Source: Salirhabdus euzebyi
GTDB taxonomy: Bacteria; Bacillota; Bacilli; Bacillales; Alkalibacillaceae
Direction: 5' to 3'
DNA length: 64,000 nt
NCBI RefSeq assembly: GCF_014207435.1
Contig: NZ_JACHGH010000001.1
Location: 520,439 to 584,438, forward strand
Each line of letters starts with the position of its first letter. Positions within the stretch are counted from its first letter, which is position 1. The notes beneath the pieces are model-generated. The model did not search any database. It worked only from the letters and a program-made list of their open reading frames with translations, and was not told the DNA's origin. Positions 1-8,566 of this stretch are shown piece after piece. The position numbers were made by a program, and so were the translations under genes.

Positions 1-450
1 TTTTTCCAAAAATTGTGCACCAATTTGGGATGCCATTCTTCCTGCTACCTCACTCATAGGAGTTAAAAGTGGTAAAGAACGATTCGGTAATTGTACAGTC
101 TCATAAGCAATACCGATCACCTTTTTATCAATAAGCGCCTTTGTTAAAGACGGCTCAGCCGCTAAATGTAAATATGTAAACAAAATAAGTCCTTCATAAA
201 AATAACCATATTCCTCTGGTAATGGCTCCTTTACTTTCATGACCATCTCTTTACTCCAAACGTCTTTTGCCGTTGGAGAAATAAAAGCACCCGCTTCTGT
301 GTATTGTTCATCAGTAAATCCTGATCCAACACCTGCATTCGTCTCAACGTATACTTCATGCCCAGCCTTTGTAAGTGAAATAACACCTGCAGGGGTTATA
401 GCTACTCTATTTTCATTATTTTTTATTTCCTTTGGTACTCCTATTTTCAC
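1..450 (-). CDS. ald: Alanine dehydrogenase, N-terminal 150 codons (3' end outside window)
   Basis: NAD-dependent alanine dehydrogenase interconverts L-alanine with pyruvate and ammonia in the cytoplasm; in Bacillus it serves alanine catabolism and sporulation. The reverse strand reads [20 protein letters not shown] from a GTG at 450-448, the characteristic start of the family, then the substrate-region motifs [15 protein letters not shown] and [11 protein letters not shown] and MSEVAGRM. A strong GGAGGAAAC ribosome site lies at 452-460. The frame is open to the window edge, so the Rossmann domain is not visible. An extended -10 (TGGTATATT, about 511-519) and a cre-like palindrome (559-572) lie upstream. 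Confidence 0.95.
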   Translation of the reverse strand, partial: MKIGVPKEIKNNENRVAITPAGVISLTKAGHEVYVETNAGVGSGFTDEQYTEAGAFISPTAKDVWSKEMVMKVKEPLPEEYGYFYEGLILFTYLHLAAEPSLTKALIDKKVIGIAYETVQLPNRSLPLLTPMSEVAGRMASQIGAQFLEK

Positions 451-558
451 GTTGTTTCCTCCTTCTACAAAAAAGCTATGTATATGAATTATAAATATAT
501 AAGCGACATTAATATACCACTACAAAATAAAAAAAGATAGGTTTCTGCACGAAAAAAT

Positions 559-572
559 GTAAGCATTTACAT
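559..572. promoter_or_regulatory. Candidate CcpA operator (cre) upstream of ald
   Basis: The 14-mer TGTAAGCATTTACA differs from a textbook cre (TGTAAGCGTTTACA) by one central base. It is centred about 61 bp upstream of the start predicted from the extended -10 of ald at 511-516. It lies upstream of the promoter, where activation rather than roadblock would be expected. It is placed between the SDR stop codon and ald. ccpA is itself in this window. Site and position are seen in the sequence; binding is inferred. Confidence 0.5.
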
Positions 573-597
573 TGTTAGAATTTTCTTAAAAAATTTC

Positions 598-1356
598 TCA
601 TTGATGACGATGTATCACATCTAATCCCCCTGTGATATCTATGACAGATCCCGTTATCATATCGGAAGATTCTTCACATAAAAACAAGACCATTCTTGCG
701 ATATCCTCACCAGTCCCTGACCTACCTATAGGTGTTTGCTCATCATTAAACTTTCGACTATGAGCAATAGTTGCTTCCTTCATTTCCCCGACAATATTTC
801 CCGGGCAAACCATGTTTGAAGTAATACCAAACGCTGCCTCTTCAATAGCAACACTTTTTGTTAACGAGACAAGGCCAGACTTTGCTGCGGCAAATGCAGA
901 ACGATAAATCCATCCTGGTGCATCATCAGCTCCTTGAAATCCATAATTAACAATTCTACCAAACTGTTGCTCTCTCATCTTTGGTATAACTAATTTCAAC
1001 AGCAGGAAAACACTATCCAGGTTCCCCCGAATCATCCTATCCCACTCTTCATAACTATAATCAACCATTTTCTTTCTTTCAAAAATATAAGGACCTGCGT
1101 TATTAATTAAAAAATCAATGCGACCGAATTTAGTATAGGCTTTTTCCACTAACATCTTTAAGTCTTTTTCTTTTTGTACATCTACTTGGATTAATTGTAG
1201 GTGCTCATGATAGTCAGACAATTCTTCTTTTAGCATATCCGCCTTTTTTCGATCACTTCTGTATGTAGCTGTGACAGAATAGCCTTTTTTCAAAAACAAC
1301 TCCGTTACTTTTTTACCTAATCCTTTTGTTCCAGCTGTTACGATTGCATGTTTCAT
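598..1356 (-). CDS. ytkK: SDR-family oxidoreductase, YtkK-like
   Basis: A 252-residue short-chain dehydrogenase/reductase, probably NADP-dependent on an unknown substrate; relatives are annotated as 3-oxoacyl-ACP reductase-like. The Rossmann glycine motif TAGTKGLG is near residue 7 and NNAG follows about residue 85. At the catalytic site the usual Tyr-x3-Lys reads F-AAA-K (codon TTT), so the catalytic tyrosine is replaced by phenylalanine; a tyrosine lies four residues earlier in WIYRSAF. The ATG at 1356 is chosen because TTGGAGGTTAACAATAATG gives it a good ribosome site; the frame extends upstream without one. The symbol is by resemblance and position near ald/ackA. Confidence 0.85.
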   Translation of the reverse strand: MKHAIVTAGTKGLGKKVTELFLKKGYSVTATYRSDRKKADMLKEELSDYHEHLQLIQVDVQKEKDLKMLVEKAYTKFGRIDFLINNAGPYIFERKKMVDYSYEEWDRMIRGNLDSVFLLLKLVIPKMREQQFGRIVNYGFQGADDAPGWIYRSAFAAAKSGLVSLTKSVAIEEAAFGITSNMVCPGNIVGEMKEATIAHSRKFNDEQTPIGRSGTGEDIARMVLFLCEESSDMITGSVIDITGGLDVIHRHQ

Positions 1357-1464
1357 TATTGTTAACCTCCAAGCTAACACGGTATAACAAGACATTCTTT
1401 TGCTTAAATTTTATCATGACAAGTAAAAATAGCAAAAGCATAATAGATTTTAAACACATTTTAT

Positions 1465-1501
1465 AAAAAACGACGAGTGTACTCTCTTAAGAATACACTC
1501 G
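1465..1501 (-). terminator. Rho-independent terminator after the chemoreceptor gene
   Basis: On the minus strand CGAGTGTA pairs with TACACTCG around a 12-nt loop, followed by CGTTTTTTATAAAA. It sits just after the stop codon at 1517 and ends that transcript before the SDR gene. Confidence 0.8.
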
Positions 1502-1516
1502 TAAATTTAATCCTAT

Positions 1517-3196
1517 TTACAGTTTAAATCGATTTACTTGGGTAGTTAGTTGTTCCGCTAAGTGAGCTAAATGCACAGCACTTTTTGAAACTTCCTCCAT
1601 TGAGCTACTTGATTGTTGAGCAGAAGCTGCAGCTTGTTCAATTCCAGCTGCTGACTCTTCTGAAACTGATGCAATTTCATCAATAGAGTTATTCATTTCA
1701 TCGCTAGTTTTCACAATTTCTTTTAGATTTCCAGATATACCTTTTATTTTCGTTACCATATCAGCAAGCGAATTCGAAATTTGCAAAAAGGACTCCTCTG
1801 TCTTTTTGATTTGCTTAGAACCCTCATCTACTTCTTTATATCCAGTCTGCAGTGAATCGACAACTGAATTTGATTCCTGTTGAATATTGTTAACAATGGT
1901 TGTAATATCACCAACGGAATACTGAACTTGTTCAGCAAGCTTGCGTACCTCATCCGCCACAACTGCGAACCCTTTCCCGTGGTCACCAGCTCGAGCTGCT
2001 TCTATTGCAGCGTTTAGTGCTAATAAATTCGTTTGCTCGGCAATATCTTTAATGACAACGACTAATTTAACGATTTCTTTTGATTGATTATCTAAACCTT
2101 TTACCTTCGCAACTGCATCGCTCACTATTTGATCAATGCTACCCATTTGACGTACAGATTGTTGCATTCGTTTACTACCTTCTTCTGAAACCGATAAAAC
2201 TTCATTAGAAATTTTCACAACATGATCACCTTGTTGATCAGCAGATTCTATTTTTTGTTTAAAACCATCCATTTTCTCCGCTAAATTTGATGCACTATTC
2301 GCCTGAGATTCTGCTCCAGAAGATAACTCTTGCATAGTTGAAGCGATTTGCTCACTTCCTTCCTTTACTTCATCAGCAAACTGGGTAAGTTGAGTGCTTT
2401 GACTTGCTACATTTTGGGTTGCACTAGAAACCTTTTCTACAACATCGCGTAAACCATACTGTAAATCGTTCATTTTCTTTGCTAGATGTCCTATTTCATC
2501 CTTCGTGTTAATTTGCAAATACTCATGTGACATGTCTCCATCTTCCATCACATTCATTCTTGTCGTTACTAGTTGAATCGGATTTGCTATATTTCGAGCA
2601 ATCATAATGGCTAATGTTGAGCCAGCGAGGAGGACAATTGCCAATATAATTGTTCCCATTAAATTCATCCGGTCTCCATTTGCAATAACATCTTGTCCCG
2701 CTACATTTATAACCTGTTCCCGTTCAGAAGACCATTTTTTTAAGGAGGCCATTAGTTCTTCCGCTAAAGGCTGAACTTCCTCCTTCAAGTTTTGTTGAGC
2801 TTGAGCTATGTTACCTGTATCATACACTTGGAAAACTTCTGTAATAGATAATGCGCGCCAGTTCATTGTATTTTCTACTAGCATTGTGTTACTATCGTTT
2901 TCTTGCAGCACTAGTAATTGTTCTTGAAGAATTTCACTTTTCTCCGTATACTCATCAAATTTATTACGATATTGTTGATCCCCATATAATACGTAAGCCC
3001 TAGTCACTGCAATTTGTTCTGCTATATTAAAGGCTAATTCTTCTTCAATCATTAAAAGAGGTAGCTGTTCATTTATTATGTTTCTTGCATCGTTATTCAT
3101 TTTGCTTGTTGCAAAAAAGTTAAATCCCCCCATAATAACTGTCAGGATAATAATAACCATAAAGGATAACAATATTTTAGTCTTTATACTTTTCAA
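1517..3196 (-). CDS. Methyl-accepting chemotaxis protein (four-helix-bundle sensor)
   Basis: A 559-residue transmembrane chemoreceptor that signals to CheA/CheW. TM1 is at about residues 8-28, a helical extracellular sensor of about 145 residues fits the 4HB_MCP type, TM2 is at about 180-200, then HAMP (about 202-254) and a long coiled-coil signalling domain. The conserved tip reads [20 protein letters not shown] followed by [20 protein letters not shown]. The start is TTG at 3196-3194, preceded by GAGGGGGAATAAAC. It is a single-gene transcript with its own terminator. The ligand cannot be told from sequence. The second receptor in this window (47345-49483) has the same TTG start and MKSIK N-terminus. 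Confidence 0.93.
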   Translation of the reverse strand: MKSIKTKILLSFMVIIILTVIMGGFNFFATSKMNNDARNIINEQLPLLMIEEELAFNIAEQIAVTRAYVLYGDQQYRNKFDEYTEKSEILQEQLLVLQENDSNTMLVENTMNWRALSITEVFQVYDTGNIAQAQQNLKEEVQPLAEELMASLKKWSSEREQVINVAGQDVIANGDRMNLMGTIILAIVLLAGSTLAIMIARNIANPIQLVTTRMNVMEDGDMSHEYLQINTKDEIGHLAKKMNDLQYGLRDVVEKVSSATQNVASQSTQLTQFADEVKEGSEQIASTMQELSSGAESQANSASNLAEKMDGFKQKIESADQQGDHVVKISNEVLSVSEEGSKRMQQSVRQMGSIDQIVSDAVAKVKGLDNQSKEIVKLVVVIKDIAEQTNLLALNAAIEAARAGDHGKGFAVVADEVRKLAEQVQYSVGDITTIVNNIQQESNSVVDSLQTGYKEVDEGSKQIKKTEESFLQISNSLADMVTKIKGISGNLKEIVKTSDEMNNSIDEIASVSEESAAGIEQAAASAQQSSSSMEEVSKSAVHLAHLAEQLTTQVNRFKL

Positions 3197-3322
3197 GTTT
3201 ATTCCCCCTCGTGTATGTCAACCTGTGAAAAATTTGCAAAATTATGTATTTTTATGTTTTTTAGCATACCTACACTTTGGGGTTCTGTCCATAGTTTTCT
3301 TGCTATATTTTTCTAAAAGATC

Positions 3323-3358
3323 AAAAAAGCGACGAAATTCATTAATGAATTTCGCCAC
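3323..3358 (-). terminator. Terminator after the 42-codon gene
   Basis: On the minus strand CGAAATTCAT/ATGAATTTCG forms a 10-bp stem with a very short loop, followed by GTCGCTTTTTTGATC. It lies directly downstream of the stop codon at 3371. Confidence 0.75.
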
Positions 3359-3370
3359 TTTCATTCCTAT

Positions 3371-3499
3371 CTATTCCTTCTCTTGAGCTCGCTTGTCTAG
3401 TTCTGGTTCATAAAACCCACTTTGATAGCTGTCTGTAATTTGCTGGGCAATAACTTCTTCTTCTTGTTCTTCTTTTGTCTTTTTCCTTTGCTTGTCCAT
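3371..3499 (-). CDS. Small charged protein, 42 residues, unknown function
   Basis: A very small hydrophilic protein starting MDKQRKKTKEEQEEEVIAQQ, then QITDSYQSGFYEPELD and a charged end. The start at 3499 is fixed by an excellent GAAGGAGGTGTCATAATG; the longer open frame upstream lacks a ribosome site. It has its own terminator, so it looks like a real monocistronic gene. The segment QITDSYQSG resembles the conserved end of short Bacillus proteins of the YozQ/DUF4025 type, but that assignment is tentative. It has no membrane segment or cysteine. It is divergent from the universal stress gene that starts 126 bp away. Confidence 0.65.
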   Translation of the reverse strand: MDKQRKKTKEEQEEEVIAQQITDSYQSGFYEPELDKRAQEKE

Positions 3500-3624
3500 T
3501 ATGACACCTCCTTCTATTATTGTTTCAAAATGTTCATAATTTGCTCCATCCACTTTATACCAGTTGGAAATATACTTGATATAATTAACGTGTAAGATGA
3601 TCACCTTAAAAGGGGGAGTTTTTT

Positions 3625-4056
3625 ATGGCTTATCAAAAAATTTTGGTAGCTGTTGATGGTTCAGATGCTTCAACTCTTGCTTTTCAAAAGGCTGTTAAAA
3701 TGGCCCAAACAAACAATGCCAAAATGATTCTTGCACATGTTATTGACACAAACGTCTATGGTTCAGTCGTGGGATATGATTTGACTTTTGCTCAGAGAGC
3801 AGAAAAGTATGCGAACGAGCTTTTAAATGATTTTAAAAAGATGGCTGAAGAGGCTGGGGTTCAGGATGTGATTATCCATCTAGATTACGGTTCCCCTAAA
3901 GCAAAAATCGCAAAGGATATCGCACCACAATTTGATGCTGATTTAATCGTATGTGGAGCTACAGGACATAATGCTGTAGAACGTTTTTTAATTGGAAGTG
4001 TGTCTGAACATATTACTAGATATGCAAAAGTAGATGTTCTAGTTGCTCGTTCTTAA
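3625..4056 (+). CDS. Universal stress protein UspA family, ATP-binding type
   Basis: A 143-residue single-domain Usp with the standard start MAYQKILVAVDGSDAS (beta1 and Asp). Near the C-terminus GATG-x9-GS (GATGHNAVERFLIGS) matches the G-2x-G-9x-G-S/T nucleotide motif of ATP-binding members. A ribosome site AAAGGGGGAG precedes the ATG. It ends at a bidirectional terminator shared with the convergent EcsC gene. Usp proteins assist survival in stasis and stress; the partner is unknown. Location next to ackA recalls Usp genes placed with acetate metabolism in other bacilli. Confidence 0.95.
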   Translation: MAYQKILVAVDGSDASTLAFQKAVKMAQTNNAKMILAHVIDTNVYGSVVGYDLTFAQRAEKYANELLNDFKKMAEEAGVQDVIIHLDYGSPKAKIAKDIAPQFDADLIVCGATGHNAVERFLIGSVSEHITRYAKVDVLVARS

Positions 4057-4067
4057 TGTAGGAATAA

Positions 4068-4113
4068 GAAAAAGCTATCCCTGAAGAACCAGTTTCTTCG
4101 CGGATAGCTTTTT
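4068..4113. terminator. Bidirectional terminator between usp and ecsC-like gene
   Basis: AAAAAGCTATCC...GGATAGCTTTTT forms a 12-bp stem with A and T runs on both sides, serving both convergent genes. It overlaps the last bases of the EcsC-family gene. Confidence 0.88.
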
Positions 4114-4921
4114 ATAGGAAACAACCTTTTTCTAGTAAGTATCTATACTGAAAATACTTAATAATAAATCTGTTCTCATCATTAGATCGGCAATAATTCG
4201 CTAAACACGATAATCCTATGCTAATGAAAGGAATTTGACGGACTCTTTTATTCCGCAAAGACACAATGCACATCATTTCTAATAAAAGCTTTCCATGATG
4301 AATGACCATCTTCTCATCAAGTAATCGATCTTCTCCTTCATATACAAAGGGTGGATCCACATAAATTTCCTTTTTAAAAGACTTCCATGCCGTATATCTG
4401 TCACCTTTAGGTAACCTCGTTATGTACAAAAACTTTAATACCATAATCATTTCATAAGGTTTAATCATTTCATATCCGAAACATAAGCCAGTTAACTGAG
4501 CTTTTCTTACACTCCGAATCAAGGTTATTGGAATATTAGCTGAAGCTAATATAGCCGGACTCATTCCTAATATTCCCCCTTGAACAGCAGATAACCAAGT
4601 ATCTTTCTGGCAAATTTTCTCTGCCAAATGAGTTAACTGCCTAATAGGTAAATAGCGTAGATCCTCGATTTTTTCAATTTGCTCATCAAAGATTAGACTT
4701 TCATGAATGATCCTTTCTCGGTCTTCCTTATAACGAGAAGTTCCTTGCAAAAAATGATACATATAAAACAAGTAATCATCAATTTTTGCAAGGAGTTTCG
4801 TATTCATAGTCCTCGAATCTAACAGCAATTTAGAAAAATTACTACTATTCTGGAAGGATTCATCCTCCTTCATTTTCTTTTCCCAGGAAATAATATTAGC
4901 CACATACGTATTCAGACTCAT
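4112..4921 (-). CDS. EcsC family protein
   Basis: A 269-residue protein of the EcsC family, named after the third gene of the Bacillus ecsABC locus; its biochemical role is unknown. Visible family features are the N-terminal helical region (IISWEKKMK), a central small-residue stretch GGILGMSPAILASANIPITL and SVRKAQLTGLCFGYEM. The start at 4921 follows AAAAAGGGGGATCCAG; an upstream TTG in frame is weaker. It begins about 45 bp after the ackA stop on the same strand, so it is probably cotranscribed with ackA. Confidence 0.85.
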   Translation of the reverse strand: MSLNTYVANIISWEKKMKEDESFQNSSNFSKLLLDSRTMNTKLLAKIDDYLFYMYHFLQGTSRYKEDRERIIHESLIFDEQIEKIEDLRYLPIRQLTHLAEKICQKDTWLSAVQGGILGMSPAILASANIPITLIRSVRKAQLTGLCFGYEMIKPYEMIMVLKFLYITRLPKGDRYTAWKSFKKEIYVDPPFVYEGEDRLLDEKMVIHHGKLLLEMMCIVSLRNKRVRQIPFISIGLSCLANYCRSNDENRFIIKYFQYRYLLEKGCFL

Positions 4922-4965
4922 CTGGATCCCCCTTTTTAGGGTATCCCTCTTCAACCTCTTCTTAA

Positions 4966-6156
4966 CTAATCATGAAGTAGTCTAATCGTGTCTCGTGCAA
5001 TCATTACTTCTTCGTTTGTAGGGATAACAATAACTTTTACAGGTGAATGAGGGTAATTGATAAATACTTCCTTCCCTCTCACTTTATTCAAGGTTGGATC
5101 CCAATATACACCCATAAATTCTAATCCTTTCAGAACACGCTCTCTAATAGTAGTACTGTTTTCCCCTACACCTGCTGTAAAAATGATTGCATCTACTCCG
5201 GACATTCTCGCAGCATAAGAACCTAAATATTTATGGATTCGACCGGCAAATACATCCAAAGCTAATTCCGCTCTTTCATTTCCTTCTCCTTCAGCTTGTT
5301 CAATATCCCTTAGGTCACTAGAAAAGCCAGAAAGCGCAAGCATACCACTTTGTTTGTTTAAAATGTCCATTACTTCACCTGCAGATTTTCCTGTTTTGTC
5401 CATAATATATGGGATAAGTGCGGGATCGATATTTCCAGATCTTGTACCCATTGTTACCCCAGCAAGAGGTGTAAAACCCATAGAAGTATCAATTGATTTT
5501 CCACCTTCAATAGCGGCAATACTAGCTCCATTTCCTAAATGACAGGAAATAATACGCAGTTTTTCTATCGGAATTCCTAATAGCTCGGCAGCACGAGCAG
5601 ATACATACTTATGAGAAGTCCCATGAAAACCATATTTACGAATACCATATTCTTTGTAATACTCATATGGCAGACTGTACAAATAAGACTGTTCAGGCAT
5701 ACTTTGGTGGAATGCAGTGTCAAATACAGCAACTGCAGGTGTATCCGGTAAAATTTCCTTAAACGCCCTAATACCTACGAGGTTTGCCGGATTGTGCAAA
5801 GGGGCTAGATCGGATATTTCTTCTATCTCCTTTATTACTTCATCCGTTATCACAATAGAATCACTAAATTTTTCTCCACCGTGCACGACCCGGTGGCCAA
5901 TAGCCTCTATCTCTTCGTAAGATTGAATTGCTCCTGAATTAATCAGTTTATTTAAAAGGGTTTTAACTGCTTCTGCATGGTCCTCTATATCTTTAACTTC
6001 TTTTTCTTTTGACGCATCAAACTCTATTGTAAAAATGGAGTCATTTAATCCTATTCTTTCCACTACACCTTTTGTAACGACTGTTTCTTCAGGCATTTCA
6101 ATCAGCTGAAATTTTAAGGAAGAACTACCTGCATTTATAGCTAAATACTTACCCAT
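4966..6156 (-). CDS. ackA: Acetate kinase
   Basis: A 396-residue acetate kinase, the usual length. It makes ATP and acetate from acetyl phosphate in overflow metabolism. Visible motifs: [13 protein letters not shown] at the N-terminus, [32 protein letters not shown], and [11 protein letters not shown] in the phosphate site. GAGGGGTTG precedes the ATG. A sigma-A promoter (TTGAAT, 17 bp, TTAAAT) and a cre-like site lie in the 118-bp gap after ytxK, suggesting CcpA activation as in B. subtilis. EcsC follows on the same strand. Confidence 0.98.
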   Translation of the reverse strand: MGKYLAINAGSSSLKFQLIEMPEETVVTKGVVERIGLNDSIFTIEFDASKEKEVKDIEDHAEAVKTLLNKLINSGAIQSYEEIEAIGHRVVHGGEKFSDSIVITDEVIKEIEEISDLAPLHNPANLVGIRAFKEILPDTPAVAVFDTAFHQSMPEQSYLYSLPYEYYKEYGIRKYGFHGTSHKYVSARAAELLGIPIEKLRIISCHLGNGASIAAIEGGKSIDTSMGFTPLAGVTMGTRSGNIDPALIPYIMDKTGKSAGEVMDILNKQSGMLALSGFSSDLRDIEQAEGEGNERAELALDVFAGRIHKYLGSYAARMSGVDAIIFTAGVGENSTTIRERVLKGLEFMGVYWDPTLNKVRGKEVFINYPHSPVKVIVIPTNEEVMIARDTIRLLHD

Positions 6157-6205
6157 TACTTTTCAACCCCTCATTTTTTAACCAGATTCATTATTACCTT
6201 TCCCC

Positions 6206-6234
6206 ATTTAATCACCGGCTAATAGAGAATTCAA
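6206..6234 (-). promoter_or_regulatory. Sigma-A promoter of ackA
   Basis: On the minus strand TTGAAT (6234-6229) and TTAAAT (6211-6206) are separated by exactly 17 bp. The predicted start is near 6199, leaving a leader of about 42 nt before the ackA ATG. Confidence 0.65.
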
Positions 6235-6248
6235 GAAAGATCTACCCA

Positions 6249-6262
6249 TGGGTACGCTTTCA
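6249..6262 (-). promoter_or_regulatory. Candidate cre site for CcpA activation of ackA
   Basis: The minus strand reads TGAAAGCGTACCCA, matching the left half and CG core of the cre consensus and diverging in the right half. Its centre is 56.5 bp upstream of the predicted ackA start, the same position reported for the activating cre of B. subtilis ackA. The match in position makes the imperfect sequence believable. Confidence 0.6.
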
Positions 6263-6274
6263 GAGTGAATGTTT

Positions 6275-7258
6275 TTATTTTCTGTCATTTTTTAGCCATA
6301 TATTTATTTGATTTAAAATTTTATCCATTGCTTGTACATTTTTAAAAGAAGGTAATTGTGCCATCAAAGCCTTTTTAGGTGGGGTTGTTTTAATACCCTT
6401 CTTTTGTAAAACAAGAATGCTTTTTGCGTTTTTTTCTGATTTAAACATCGATAATGGTAATTGTAAAAGCCCTTGAATATGAGCATATTCCTGTAAATAA
6501 CTATGTAGCTTATCCGATTGTTCACTATCAAATAGAAAATTTGGGACAATTAAGAATAAATACCCACCTGCCAATGTATAATTTAAACTTTGTTCAATAA
6601 ATAAATGGTGTGCAAAGGAATGCCCTTCTTCTGCATGTAATGTGAAATTTTTAGCCTGCTCGTCGTCTGGATAATATCCGACCGGTAAATCTGAAACGAC
6701 TATATCAACAGGCTCTAAAAGTAAATGTCGTAAGCTGTCTTGATGGAAAAATTCAATCTCTCTTTGTTGAAGATTCGCATTAACATAAGCTAGCTGTATT
6801 AAAGAAGGATCAACTTCACTTCCAAATGCGTGTGTCTCATATGGAAGCTGATTCATTACCCCCGTTAGTAAGTTGCCTGTCCCACAAGCCGGGTCAAAAA
6901 TTCTTACATTCTTTTTATCACCAATAAACTTTCTAACTAAATAGCCAATAAAAATAGCTACAGCATCAGGTGTTATGTAATGATTCTGTTGTGTCGCCCC
7001 TTTCATGCCTTTTAAAATGGCAAGCTGTAATGCCTTTCTAATTTCCTCTCTTTCGAACGACTCAATGTTTATTTTTGATAATTGCTTCTCTAATTTATTT
7101 TTAAATTCCTTCTCTATTTCTGCAGATACTTCTTTAACATGTAGTAATTCCCCAGCCTCTATTAATCCTTCTAAGTAAGGAATATCCTCTGTATATTCAA
7201 TTAGTGTTGTCATTTGATCAAACCATTTAAAAAGATTTTCTATATTTTGTTGCTCCAT
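6275..7258 (-). CDS. ytxK: Class I SAM-dependent DNA methyltransferase-like protein YtxK
   Basis: A 327-residue protein of the N6-adenine methyltransferase fold. SAM motif I reads FDPACGTGNLL (about residues 115-125). The position of the catalytic NPPY motif reads SDLPVGYYP, a departure from active DNA methyltransferases that suggests a different or lost activity. No specificity or restriction partner is nearby. The start at 7258 is chosen because GGGGGAAAG ends just before it; the frame extends five codons upstream through that ribosome site. It sits between tpx and ackA as in B. subtilis. Confidence 0.9.
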   Translation of the reverse strand: MEQQNIENLFKWFDQMTTLIEYTEDIPYLEGLIEAGELLHVKEVSAEIEKEFKNKLEKQLSKINIESFEREEIRKALQLAILKGMKGATQQNHYITPDAVAIFIGYLVRKFIGDKKNVRIFDPACGTGNLLTGVMNQLPYETHAFGSEVDPSLIQLAYVNANLQQREIEFFHQDSLRHLLLEPVDIVVSDLPVGYYPDDEQAKNFTLHAEEGHSFAHHLFIEQSLNYTLAGGYLFLIVPNFLFDSEQSDKLHSYLQEYAHIQGLLQLPLSMFKSEKNAKSILVLQKKGIKTTPPKKALMAQLPSFKNVQAMDKILNQINIWLKNDRK

Positions 7259-7349
7259 CTTTCTTTCCCCCATTTCTAATGCTAATGTACTACTATACTA
7301 GCAGATTTACATCCAACAAATCATTTATTAATGACTGAAGACAAACTTG

Positions 7350-7423
7350 AAGGGTCAACCCCTCTATGTCATCGTGTACAGTGTTGCCTGTATCAAACAA
7401 TGACATACTTGGGATTGACCCTT
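7350..7423 (-). other. Nested hairpin between tpx and ytxK
   Basis: Outer arms at 7350-7363 and 7410-7423 (AGGGTCAACCCC with GGGATTGACCCT, one G-T pair) enclose a second perfect stem TATGTCAT/ATGACATA (7365-7372, 7400-7407) and a 27-nt loop. In the tpx transcript it forms two stacked helices. No long T-run follows, so it is not a classical terminator. It could protect the tpx mRNA end or be a dispersed repeat. Confidence 0.55.
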
Positions 7424-7449
7424 TCTCAAAAGATATATTCCATTTTTTA

Positions 7450-7944
7450 TTATGCTTGTTTTACCGCATCTAAAGCGGCCTCATAATTTGGATGATCTGT
7501 TGCCTCGCTTACATATTCTACATATGTAACTTCATTGTTCTCGTTAACAACAAAAACCGATCTCGTTAATAATCTTAAATCCTGAATAAGGACTCCGTAT
7601 GCTTGACCAAAGGAAGCATCACGATGATCAGATAATGTAATAACATTTTCAATACCATTCGCACCACACCAACGCTTTTGAGCGAAAGGTAAATCCATAC
7701 TAACCGTTAATACGGTTACGTCTCCCAAGCTACTTGCTTCTTCATTAAAACGACGTGTTTGAGCATCACATACTCCTGTATCAAGAGAAGGTACGACACT
7801 AATTAATTTGACACCACTAAAATCCTGTAATTTTTTTTCTGAAAGATCGTTAGCAACGACTTTAAAATCTGGAGCTTGATCCCCAACTTTTACTTCCTTA
7901 CCTACAAGTTCTTTAGGTTGTCCTTTAAACGTAATACTTGCCAT
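7450..7944 (-). CDS. tpx: Thiol peroxidase (atypical 2-Cys peroxiredoxin)
   Basis: A 164-residue Tpx that reduces peroxides using thioredoxin. The peroxidatic cysteine is in [14 protein letters not shown], and the resolving cysteine is in [12 protein letters not shown], the arrangement of this subfamily. The N-terminus [15 protein letters not shown] and the closing [20 protein letters not shown] also match. TAGGAGGCGATAAAGT precedes the ATG. It is followed by a nested hairpin and then by ytxK in the same direction. Confidence 0.97.
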   Translation of the reverse strand: MASITFKGQPKELVGKEVKVGDQAPDFKVVANDLSEKKLQDFSGVKLISVVPSLDTGVCDAQTRRFNEEASSLGDVTVLTVSMDLPFAQKRWCGANGIENVITLSDHRDASFGQAYGVLIQDLRLLTRSVFVVNENNEVTYVEYVSEATDHPNYEAALDAVKQA

Positions 7945-8035
7945 ACTTTATCGCCTCCTATTTAATGATTAGCACTTTCCATTATTATGAAGGGTCTAAT
8001 TAGATTTGTCTAATCATTTCATTTATTCGAACTAT

Positions 8036-8533
8036 TTATAAATTATTAGGAGGTTCATTGTTTTTGCCTTCACTATCTTTCTCTTGCCCTTTTTCTTTGT
8101 TGCCATCTTTGTCATCTTTTTTACTATCATCTTTCTTATCCGGTTTATTTGATTTTTGTGATTTAAGCAATTCTTGAATTTTATCAACTGCTTGTGGTGC
8201 AAGATCTAATATTTTTTCATATATATGTGTGCTTTCATCTAAATGTACAGTATTCACACCGTTAGGACTTACAATGATAAATGCTATTGGTGTAATAGAA
8301 ACTCCTCCACCACTACCTCCTCCAAATGGTAAACTACCTCCACCATCTGAAGATTGTGTCTGGAATTCACTACCACCTGCCGCGAACCCAAATCCTACTT
8401 TTGATACAGGTAAAATCACTGTACTACCATCCGGAGTTTCAATAGGATCTCCTACGATGGTGTTCACATCAACCATCTCTTTTAAATTTTCCATTGCTGT
8501 CGTCATTAGTCCTTGAATTGGATGTTCAGACAT
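8036..8533 (-). CDS. gerW: Spore germination/sporulation protein GerW (YtfJ)
   Basis: A 165-residue member of the GerW/YtfJ family made in the forespore; in B. subtilis it is needed for germination with L-alanine. It starts EHPIQGLMTTAMENLKEMVD and has the family core DGSTVILPVSKVGFGFAAGG, a glycine-rich loop (about 49-78) and VSITPIAFIIV. The C-terminal 40 residues are a lysine/aspartate-rich low-complexity tail without helix or membrane character. GAAAGGAGCTCTACAC precedes the ATG. It lies 33 bp after ytfI, so the two form an operon. Confidence 0.93.
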   Translation of the reverse strand: MSEHPIQGLMTTAMENLKEMVDVNTIVGDPIETPDGSTVILPVSKVGFGFAAGGSEFQTQSSDGGGSLPFGGGSGGGVSITPIAFIIVSPNGVNTVHLDESTHIYEKILDLAPQAVDKIQELLKSQKSNKPDKKDDSKKDDKDGNKEKGQEKDSEGKNNEPPNNL

Positions 8534-8566
8534 GTGTAGAGCTCCTTTCTGCCAATCAATTTATAC

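Noticed and set aside
239..487. 82-codon frame on the plus strand
   Set aside because: It lies antisense to the clear ald coding sequence and has no ribosome site.
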